Assembly: GCA_017457545.1 (NCBI GenBank)
Contig: JAFTHF010000086.1
Span: forward strand, 1 to 5,489
Length of the DNA stretch: 5,489 nucleotides
Origin: Clostridia bacterium
GTDB lineage: Bacteria; Bacillota_A; Clostridia; Oscillospirales; CAG-272
Direction of reading: 5' to 3'
The position numbers and the translations under genes were made by a program. The notes beneath the pieces are model-generated. The model saw nothing but the letters and a program-made list of their open reading frames with translations, was not told the origin of the DNA and made no database searches. Within the stretch, counting starts at the first letter, position 1. Each line of letters begins with the position of its first letter. Of this stretch, positions 1 through 5,032 are shown one piece after another.

Positions 1-382
1 GGAAGGTTATACAGCCGGATACGTGATATTCCACATTATCGCCTCTGTATTCTGTAAAGCCGTACTTATTTCTGAAATATGTAACCTTATTTTCTATGGC
101 TTCCTTATCCACGGGGAAGGATAAATCCCTTACCACGTGTATGCTTTTGTCGTTTTTATCGTAAATTCCGTATTGTAAGCCGTAGTTGCCGATTATATCT
201 ATGGGGTACTGATTCATCTGATTAAAAATGCGTCCGACCTGACCTGCGCCTGCCATTATAAGCTTATATTTTTTCGCTAATTCATCAAGGACTGCCCTAT
301 GCTCAAGGCTCAGTTTTTCCTTATGCTGAGTAAGTGTGCCGTCAAGGTCCATAGCGATTACTTTGATTTTACTGATGTCCAT
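1..382 (-). CDS. HAD-IIB family hydrolase (phosphomannomutase-like), 3' end outside window
   Basis: This is the first 127 codons of a haloacid dehalogenase-superfamily protein; the C-terminal half lies beyond the left edge. Motif I is clear near the N-terminus: D12-L-D14-G-T, with D12 the expected nucleophile. It is followed by a GQVGRIFNQM segment (residues 47-56), a GNYGLQ turn (65-70) and an EYRGDNVEYHVSG segment (111-123). This order resembles the eukaryotic-type phosphomannomutase and Cof-like HAD-IIB proteins, where the cap domain begins near this point. The family hydrolyses or transfers phosphate on sugar phosphates or similar small metabolites in the cytosol; the substrate cannot be read here. 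The motif II position (residues 45-47, GAG) shows no Ser/Thr, which is unusual. The ATG at 382 has GGAGG at 387-391, four bases upstream. It has its own promoter and lies behind the terminator of the membrane operon, so it is probably an independent unit. Family assignment is firm; the subfamily is tentative. Confidence 0.85.
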   Translation of the reverse strand, partial: MDISKIKVIAMDLDGTLTQHKEKLSLEHRAVLDELAKKYKLIMAGAGQVGRIFNQMNQYPIDIIGNYGLQYGIYDKNDKSIHVVRDLSFPVDKEAIENKVTYFRNKYGFTEYRGDNVEYHVSGCITF

Positions 383-410
383 AAAGCCTCCAAGAGAGAT
401 TCTTTATCTC

Positions 411-439
411 ATTTTACCACAGATACAGGAGTTTTGCAA
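411..439 (-). promoter_or_regulatory. Sigma-A-like promoter for the HAD gene
   Basis: On the minus strand TTGCAA (439-434) and TAAAAT (416-411) are separated by exactly 17 bases. Transcription would start near 404, leaving a leader of about 20 bases before the HAD start at 382. The -35 box directly abuts the T-rich tail of the preceding terminator, which suggests a compact boundary between two transcription units. Confidence 0.65.
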
Positions 440-467
440 TAGAAAAGCGACGGTACTCCGTCGCTTT
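440..467 (-). terminator. Intrinsic terminator of the membrane operon
   Basis: A perfect 10-bp stem (444-453 with 458-467, GC-rich core gcgacgg) closes a 4-base loop. On the minus strand it is followed by TTTTCTATT. It begins five bases after the stop codon of the last 47-aa gene and lies just before the HAD promoter. The plus-strand side is also T-rich further on, but no plus-strand gene ends there. Confidence 0.75.
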
Positions 468-471
468 CAAA

Positions 472-615
472 TCATTTTTTCTTATTTTTAAAAGCTATAA
501 ATGCTACAACAAGTAAAAATGCCAATACGGCGCCTCCGAGTATTCCTAAAAAGACTCCGCTTGTTAGAAATTCCATCGCCTCGTGAAAAGGGGATACAAC
601 ATCCAAATAGTACAT
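472..615 (-). CDS. 47-aa single-helix membrane protein, second of a tandem pair
   Basis: This small ORF encodes a 47-residue protein with a short N-terminal stretch (MYYLDVVSPFHEAMEF), one hydrophobic helix at about residues 17-42 and a basic end (FKNKKK). The charge pattern predicts the N-terminus outside and the lysine tail inside the cell. The start is well supported: AAGGAGA at 628-622 lies six bases before the ATG at 615. It is the last gene of the five-gene membrane operon, 25 bases after the preceding 47-aa gene, and a terminator follows directly. It has exactly the same length as that neighbour and matches it at 14 of 47 positions without gaps, including D5, P9, E12, G27-x-A-V and the end F-K-N-x-x-K. 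I do not recognise the family. Function is unknown; a regulatory subunit or partner of one of the larger membrane proteins is only inference. Confidence 0.7.
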   Translation of the reverse strand: MYYLDVVSPFHEAMEFLTSGVFLGILGGAVLAFLLVVAFIAFKNKKK

Positions 616-640
616 AATTCGTCTCCTTTAAACAATTAAG

Positions 641-784
641 CTATTTTCTTCTGTTTTTAAAAATCAAAAATGCGGCAAACGCTAATCCCAAAAATACAGC
701 AGTTCCAATGGCAATCCATCCCCACGGTGAAGGATCTGATGGTGTGGGCTCTGTGCCGGGGAAAATAATATCAAAAAGATGCAT
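641..784 (-). CDS. 47-aa single-helix membrane protein, first of a tandem pair
   Basis: A 47-residue protein with a short N-terminal segment, a proline-rich stretch (PGTEPTPSDPSP, residues 9-20), one hydrophobic helix at about 21-42 and a basic end (FKNRRK). The ribosome binding site AGGAGA (796-791) overlaps the TAG stop of the upstream 109-aa gene and is six bases before the ATG at 784, which fits translation within one operon. It matches the next gene in length, topology and C-terminal motif and is probably its paralogue. The layout of a proline-rich spacer, a helix and a basic tail resembles the C-terminal end of sortase-anchored surface proteins. However, there is no LPxTG motif, no signal peptide and no passenger domain, so this is probably only a likeness. 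Function is unknown. Confidence 0.72.
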   Translation of the reverse strand: MHLFDIIFPGTEPTPSDPSPWGWIAIGTAVFLGLAFAAFLIFKNRRK

Positions 785-794
785 AACAGTTCTC

Positions 795-1124
795 CTAAAA
801 TAATAAAAATATGATAAATGTGCCTACAATGTAGCTAAATAAATTACAGCTTAAGCTGTACAGTGTTGATTTTCTTTTGTCTCTTGTGTAGAGATAAATA
901 AACAAGCATTCCACTATGAGAACGGCGATTTCCAAAGCTGCAACCCATAAGTAATACCTATGATTATCATCGGGGCTCAAAAGAATAAGTATTCCGTTAA
1001 TTGACAGATTGGTAAAGGTATTCAAGGAAGCCATAAAGGCAAACGTACCGAGCTTTCTTTCCTTGAGAATAAAAAGCATTATGCTTTCAAGTGCCAACGT
1101 GAGTAACCAGCATATAATTATCAT
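795..1124 (-). CDS. 109-aa four-helix membrane protein coupled to the MFS gene
   Basis: The protein is almost entirely hydrophobic, with four predicted helices at about residues 2-20, 26-49, 58-80 and 88-109, joined by short charged loops (KERK at 21-24; TRDKRK at 80-85). Polar residues sit inside the helices in a regular way: E13 in helix 1, N35 and T38-N39 in helix 2, E65 and E72 in helix 3, and N94 with S97-Y98 and G101 in helix 4. I recall similar E/N-patterned small membrane proteins of unknown function from Clostridia, but cannot name a family. The ATG overlaps the TGA of the MFS gene by four bases (ATGA), so translation is probably coupled; there is only a weak purine-rich stretch (AAGAGA) upstream. 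The context suggests it works with, or beside, the transporter. This is a confident gene with no assigned function. Confidence 0.8.
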   Translation of the reverse strand: MIIICWLLTLALESIMLFILKERKLGTFAFMASLNTFTNLSINGILILLSPDDNHRYYLWVAALEIAVLIVECLFIYLYTRDKRKSTLYSLSCNLFSYIVGTFIIFLLF

Positions 1125-2164
1125 TTCGTATTCTCTTGCCCTTTCCCGGTATTAAAAGCACACCCTGTTATGAGTATTAACGCTAATGACATAATAACAA
1201 GCGGGATTACTGTATATATTGCTGCTTCTTTTGGTATGCTCATAGCAATAAAATATCCCGGAATCAAGAATGCTGCCAGTGAGCCGAAGGCAAAGCCCTC
1301 TTTACCATTCAAAAGTTGATTTGCAAAATACAGCGTTATAGGCATTGAAAAATTAAAGGCAAATACTCCGATTATATAAATTACAGTTACACCTCTTCCA
1401 AGTGTAAGGCAAACGGCTGCTACTGTGAATGAAATTATTGCCGTTTTATTTATACCTATTATCTTACTTACAATTCCTCCACACGCTTTTCCAAGTGCGG
1501 TGGCAAGTGCAATAAGCAGGGCTACAATGCCTGTTATTTCAAATTCTCCCGTGGCTATCTTGCCAATAAAGGATCTTATTACTACAACGGCTATTACAGC
1601 AATAAATATTGCAAAGCTATTTTTTATTTCCACATTTACTTCTCTATTCTCTGTACGCTTACCGTCATTGGAAAGAAAAAGCAATACTGTGCCAATCAGA
1701 AGAACAGAAAAGAATATAAATACTAAAGGAAGAAAGGAAGTATATTTTTGTCCTATGAAAAGTCCTATTGCGCCTGTTGAAACAAATATTCCAAGGGCTG
1801 ATATGTCATTATCACTTTCTTCTGTTATATATTTGCCTCCACATACGTGAAAAAGCGAATTTCCCATGCCTATAAGTATAACGGAAATGATTGCTACGCC
1901 GCTTAAAATGTATCCAAGACTAACACAAATACAGCTTATTACAAGAAAAAGCTTAGGCTTATTATATTTATCGATAATTGCACCCACAGGCGCTTGTGTT
2001 ACAAATGCCAAAAGGTTGTAGCCTAAGAAAATAAACAAAGAAAGCTCAGTATTATCAGGGTATAGCTTAGCAAATATCAGATACGAGCAAAGTCCATCCA
2101 CCACAAGATGCAACATGGAAAAGAGGATAATTTTTGTTTTAAGAGAGCTTAATATACTTTTAAT
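1121..2164 (-). CDS. Major facilitator superfamily transporter, probable AUU start
   Basis: This is a compact MFS permease of 347 residues (usual length about 390-400) with about twelve predicted helices and a charged central loop at roughly 166-182. The inter-helix 2-3 motif A is visible as GAIIDKYNKPK (residues 61-71), and a GMGNSLFHVCGG segment (99-110) lies near helix 4. The latter recalls the Fsr (fosmidomycin-resistance) branch, GLGSALFHP, so a drug or small-molecule exporter is possible; the substrate is unknown. The first in-frame ATG is at 2116, but it has no ribosome binding site and would cut the first helix at FSMLHLVVDG. The GGAG at 2176-2173 lies eight bases before an in-frame ATT at 2164, giving a normal N-terminus (residues 2-9 KSILSSLK, then TKIILFS). 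No ATG, GTG or TTG is available in frame between that site and 2116. The gene follows the YwaF-like gene by 25 bases and overlaps the next gene by four. Confidence 0.88.
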   Translation of the reverse strand: MKSILSSLKTKIILFSMLHLVVDGLCSYLIFAKLYPDNTELSLFIFLGYNLLAFVTQAPVGAIIDKYNKPKLFLVISCICVSLGYILSGVAIISVILIGMGNSLFHVCGGKYITEESDNDISALGIFVSTGAIGLFIGQKYTSFLPLVFIFFSVLLIGTVLLFLSNDGKRTENREVNVEIKNSFAIFIAVIAVVVIRSFIGKIATGEFEITGIVALLIALATALGKACGGIVSKIIGINKTAIISFTVAAVCLTLGRGVTVIYIIGVFAFNFSMPITLYFANQLLNGKEGFAFGSLAAFLIPGYFIAMSIPKEAAIYTVIPLVIMSLALILITGCAFNTGKGQENTK

Positions 2165-2176
2165 CGCACATTCTCC
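2165..2176 (-). promoter_or_regulatory. Ribosome binding site that points to an AUU start for the MFS gene
   Basis: The minus strand reads GGAGAATGTGCG directly before ATT (2164-2162). GGAG is a good Shine-Dalgarno core with an 8-base spacer to the in-frame ATT. The nearby ATG (2171) and GTG (2169) are out of frame and hit stops after three and six codons. Confidence 0.6.
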
Positions 2177-2189
2177 TTTCCAAGGTTGT

Positions 2190-2978
2190 TTAGCTCATTT
2201 TAGCATAAAATCTGTTAGCTTTTTTTGATCGAAGATAGAAATATACGCTATAAAATGCTACTATGTAAATGTAGAAAAGCAATACAACTATCATAGGATA
2301 AAGCACCTGGTTTCCGTCCACCAGATTGTAAATAATATCATAAGGTGTTCCATCGCCTCTTGTAAGGAACATATAGTTGTAATCAAGCAGCTTATTAGCA
2401 ATAAATGCACAGACTGCAAAGCCCGTAAGAACAGAAGCTGTAATAGGTATATTTTTCTTTTTTACTGTTGCCATACCCGTCACAAATATATACAGAGATG
2501 AAAATCCCGATATAGAGTGAGTAATTCCCGAAACAACATTATCAAAGCCCAGCACAGGGTACGACCCGTAGTTATTACCTGCCAGATATGTGCCTAAAAC
2601 AGCACCGAGAAGACCGAAAATCAGCACGAAATCTATCATAGATTCCTTCATTCGTCCCTTGGAAAATGCAGCAAGAGGAATTGCAATCAGCAAAATACTG
2701 CACATAAAAAGAGGCAGCTCATAAAGCCACAAAAGCGGATCGTTCGCTCTTAAGCAAATAATAACGATTTTAAAAGCCTCAAAGACATCAATAGAAATCG
2801 CAGCTACAATAAGCACGCGGTTTTTCTCAGCATCACTTTTGCCCTTGTTTCTTTTGCCGAAGAGCACAGCCAAAGCTGTCATTAAAATCATAAGGCAAGT
2901 AACAAATAAAATATGCTGCCATGACATATAGCCCTCGGGCTCACGGGTATATCCACCCCAACCAAAAAATTCCTTCAT
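2190..2978 (-). CDS. YwaF/TMEM164-family integral membrane protein
   Basis: A 262-residue protein with seven predicted helices (about 20-40, 53-75, 81-104, 113-136, 150-171, 177-196 and 225-249). Family hallmarks are the E87-L-P89-L-F-M-C93-S segment at helix 3, H154 in helix 5 (GITHSISGF) and the N201-Y-M-F-L loop after helix 6. Bacillus subtilis YwaF and human TMEM164 share this arrangement. Human TMEM164 has been reported as a phospholipid acyltransferase that depends on a conserved Cys and His; C93 and H154 are the likely equivalents, so a role in lipid modification is possible but inferred. The start chosen is the ATG at 2978 with GGAGGG at 2987-2982. A longer in-frame reading from a GTG at 3005 has no ribosome binding site and overlaps the promoter, upstream of the likely transcript start near 3000. 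It is the first gene of the five-gene membrane operon. Confidence 0.87.
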   Translation of the reverse strand: MKEFFGWGGYTREPEGYMSWQHILFVTCLMILMTALAVLFGKRNKGKSDAEKNRVLIVAAISIDVFEAFKIVIICLRANDPLLWLYELPLFMCSILLIAIPLAAFSKGRMKESMIDFVLIFGLLGAVLGTYLAGNNYGSYPVLGFDNVVSGITHSISGFSSLYIFVTGMATVKKKNIPITASVLTGFAVCAFIANKLLDYNYMFLTRGDGTPYDIIYNLVDGNQVLYPMIVVLLFYIYIVAFYSVYFYLRSKKANRFYAKMS

Positions 2979-3005
2979 AAACCCTCCAAAGAGCTTCGTT
3001 ATCAC

Positions 3006-3034
3006 ATTTTATCATATATATCAACATTTTTCAA
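3006..3034 (-). promoter_or_regulatory. Sigma-A-like promoter of the five-gene membrane operon
   Basis: TTGAAA (3034-3029) and TAAAAT (3011-3006) on the minus strand are spaced by 17 bases. Transcription would begin near 3000, about 13 bases before the GGAGGG of the YwaF-like gene. No other convincing promoter or terminator is seen between here and the terminator at 440-467, so all five genes are probably co-transcribed. Confidence 0.7.
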
Positions 3035-3039
3035 TATGC

Positions 3040-3097
3040 AAAAGAAAAACCCGTCACAGTGAAGTGAACCCCATTTAGTTCACTTCATTATGGCGGG
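3040..3097 (-). terminator. Long intrinsic terminator after the Wzz-like gene
   Basis: Bases 3050-3069 pair with 3078-3097 around an 8-base loop. The inner ten pairs are perfect (tgaagtgaac side, 3060-3069) and the outer part carries a few mismatches or wobbles. On the minus strand the stem ends in GGG followed by TTTTTCTTTT (3049-3040), a strong T-run. It separates the Wzz-like gene from the promoter of the membrane operon. Confidence 0.85.
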
Positions 3098-3144
3098 GCT
3101 TTCGTCTTACAATAAAAGCGACAGTCGAGTGCTTTTTAAATTAT

Positions 3145-4860
3145 TTAACACATGATTATACCGAGTAAATCCTTTTCGTTACGCTTAAGCTGTTCCTTTA
3201 TATTGATAACAGCATTCAAGCCGGATTTATCAATCTGCTCAACTAATACGACACCGTCGCACTGAGCTGCTCCATGTACTACCTCAGGATCTACATCAAT
3301 AGTAGTTCCGGAAATAACCTTCACATTGGGTAGCTGCTCTGCAATGGCAGCAGCAACTGCATCTATGGTTTCCTTAGCTGCACCACCACAGCAAAGTATA
3401 GTCTTGGTATCGCTTCCGCAAGCAACAGAAACATTGGACAGTACAAGGCTTGTAGCAACCTCTGCAGTTACATTCTTCTTCTCTGTGCCTGACAGACGGC
3501 CAATCCATCTATCTACAAATGCAAGGCGCTTCTTTGCTGTCTTAGGCCAGTAGCCAAGAAGCTTAGCATCCAATACATCGCAAGCCTGCTTGGAGGAAAT
3601 AACCTTTCCACCCATAACTCCTATAACAGCAAAGTATATTGCTGCAAGAACACATCCTACGACACCACCAATAATAGCATATTTAACAAACCCGGTAATT
3701 ACGCTCATGGTTGTATAGCCATGATACACGGGCTCCGGCTTTTTAGCAAGCTCAAGACGTTCAGTTTTTAATTCGAAGTTTGCATCGTAATAGCCATTCA
3801 CCTCATCCCTTAAGGTCTTTTCTTCAAGAGGTAATTCAGTGATAGCAATTTCGATTTCTTCTATTTCCTGATTGCTGTAACGAATATCTGTATTTATACT
3901 ACGAATATTTTCTTCAACACGAAGGATAGACATATCCACATCACGGATAGCAGCCTCATAGTTCATCTCTTCCTGCTTAAATGCTACCTGTCTTGAATAA
4001 GTGTCAAGATCAACTACGGAATAGCTATTGGAATTATATTCAACCAAATCGTGATCAGCTATTGATGCTATCAGATTACTGTGATTATCCATAATAGCCT
4101 TTACCATGTATTCGCCAACTTTTTTAGCCCAGGCTCCGTCATCGCTTATAACACGAACACGAATAGAATTAGCTCCGTATGCACCAACGGAAACAACCTC
4201 TGTAAGGTAGCGAACCTCTGTGCCAAGGTCTAATTCAGTTATCATTTTGTCATAAAACTCTGTATTGTTAACTAACAGGCAGTATGTCTGAATAAGCTCC
4301 GGAGTAGGGTCTTGATTCTGATATGTATTTCCGGGGAGAATTTCATATCCGCTGTCCACACGAATATATGCTTCATATACATTAACATCGTATGGGTCAA
4401 TTGACATAAGAAGACTATTCTTATTCTGCTCTCTACGGTATTCCAAGTAATATTCAAGCTTTTGCTTTTCAAGCTTCAATTCTTCAATATTGGCTTCACA
4501 GTCCACAATAAGAGCATTATAATATTCAATATTAGCCATGATATTTTGAAGGTTAGCTGCATAATCTGCCTTTTTAATATCAAGACGCACAATTGCCAGC
4601 TCTGCCTGAGAAGCTAAAATCTCATTTTCATTTATCTGACGGTCAATATCATTAATTTTAGCCCAGTATGAACCGTGTGCAATTTCATACTCGGTTTGCC
4701 ACAATTCAACCTTTTCGGGATCATTCATATCAATAACACGGGAAACCGCAGTAAAGGCGCCCATAAGGATAGCGCAAATAATAGCAAAAGCAACTATTTT
4801 ACGCCACTTACGAAGTGCGCTGAATAGCATATCCTTTAAACTTATCTCTTTTTCTTGCAT
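3145..4860 (-). CDS. Wzz-like polysaccharide chain-length/co-polymerase protein with degenerate BY-kinase-like tail
   Basis: This 571-residue protein has the Wzz/CapA layout. There is a short cytosolic start, helix 1 (about 22-40), a large outside region (41-385), and helix 2 (about 390-417) preceded by a proline-containing segment (AKKPEPVYHG, 372-381). The outside region has two long coiled-coil-like stretches (about 65-148 and 292-372) around a mixed middle domain. After helix 2 comes the usual KVISSKQACDVLDAKLLGYWP linker (419-439), then about 130 residues that align by eye with CpsD-type tyrosine kinases: an E-x(5)-L-x(2)-N-like helix (467-476), a KTILCCGGAAKE strand-loop (486-497) and a final DGVVLVEQ...LLGIIM (535-570). 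The P-loop GK(S/T), the Walker B aspartates and the C-terminal tyrosine cluster are missing, so kinase activity is not expected. Such proteins control length and export of surface polysaccharide. The start at 4860 has AAGGAG at 4874-4869. The gene is monocistronic with its own promoter and terminator. Confidence 0.85.
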   Translation of the reverse strand: MQEKEISLKDMLFSALRKWRKIVAFAIICAILMGAFTAVSRVIDMNDPEKVELWQTEYEIAHGSYWAKINDIDRQINENEILASQAELAIVRLDIKKADYAANLQNIMANIEYYNALIVDCEANIEELKLEKQKLEYYLEYRREQNKNSLLMSIDPYDVNVYEAYIRVDSGYEILPGNTYQNQDPTPELIQTYCLLVNNTEFYDKMITELDLGTEVRYLTEVVSVGAYGANSIRVRVISDDGAWAKKVGEYMVKAIMDNHSNLIASIADHDLVEYNSNSYSVVDLDTYSRQVAFKQEEMNYEAAIRDVDMSILRVEENIRSINTDIRYSNQEIEEIEIAITELPLEEKTLRDEVNGYYDANFELKTERLELAKKPEPVYHGYTTMSVITGFVKYAIIGGVVGCVLAAIYFAVIGVMGGKVISSKQACDVLDAKLLGYWPKTAKKRLAFVDRWIGRLSGTEKKNVTAEVATSLVLSNVSVACGSDTKTILCCGGAAKETIDAVAAAIAEQLPNVKVISGTTIDVDPEVVHGAAQCDGVVLVEQIDKSGLNAVINIKEQLKRNEKDLLGIIMC

Positions 4861-4919
4861 ATTTAATACTCCTTGTCAACTCATGCTAAAATTTCGATAT
4901 ACCATAAATATACGTAGTA

Positions 4920-4948
4920 ATTATATCATATAAACATATATAAATCAA
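4920..4948 (-). promoter_or_regulatory. Sigma-A-like promoter of the Wzz-like gene
   Basis: TTGATT (4948-4943) and a consensus TATAAT (4925-4920) on the minus strand are 17 bases apart in very AT-rich DNA. Transcription would start near 4913, giving a leader of about 50 bases before the ATG at 4860. The leader shows no obvious riboswitch or attenuator fold. Confidence 0.75.
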
Positions 4949-4970
4949 TACTTTTTCAAAAATCGAACTG

Positions 4971-4985
4971 TGACAAATATTGTCA
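4971..4985. promoter_or_regulatory. Perfect 6-3-6 palindrome upstream of the Wzz promoter, possible operator
   Basis: tgacaa-ata-ttgtca is a perfect inverted repeat of 6-bp arms around a 3-base centre. It sits about 22 bases upstream of the -35 box of the Wzz-like gene and downstream of the previous terminator. That position would suit an activator or a dimeric regulator, but no regulator gene is in the window and such repeats can occur by chance in AT-rich DNA. Confidence 0.3.
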
Positions 4986-5000
4986 TTTATTGTAGTGTGC

Positions 5001-5029
5001 AAAAAAGCACTGCGTTTGCAGTGCTTTTT
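5001..5029 (-). terminator. Intrinsic terminator of the GH43-type gene
   Basis: A perfect 12-bp stem (5002-5013 with 5018-5029, aaaaagcactgc side) closes a 4-base loop, with a run of six T on the minus strand (5006-5001). It starts three bases after the stop codon of the glycosidase gene. The hairpin is almost symmetrical and could also stop plus-strand transcription. Confidence 0.85.
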
Positions 5030-5032
5030 ATT

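Noticed and set aside
396..410. Small inverted repeat gagat-N5-atctc in the HAD leader
   Set aside because: Five base pairs next to the predicted transcript start is too little to call an operator or a regulatory fold.
641..784. 47-aa protein read as a broken sortase-anchored surface protein
   Set aside because: There is no LPxTG motif, the ORF has its own strong ribosome binding site, and its paralogue has the same length without the proline-rich spacer, so a degraded surface gene is unlikely.
1425..1850. Plus-strand open frame of 141 codons inside the MFS gene
   Set aside because: It is antisense to a clear MFS transporter, has no recognisable domain and no independent promoter; it is a shadow frame.
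2979..3005. GTG at 3005 as start of the YwaF-like protein
   Set aside because: It has no ribosome binding site and lies upstream of the likely transcript start, while the ATG at 2978 has GGAGGG at the right place.
3114..3136. Weak hairpin (aaaagc with gctttt, 11-base loop) just after the Wzz-like stop codon
   Set aside because: The stem is only six mostly A-T pairs and a much stronger terminator follows at 3040-3097, so it is not needed to explain termination.
3326..3553. Plus-strand open frame of 75 codons and a minus-strand frame at 4272-4472 inside the Wzz-like gene
   Set aside because: Both overlap the Wzz-like coding frame fully and show no domain or ribosome binding site of their own.
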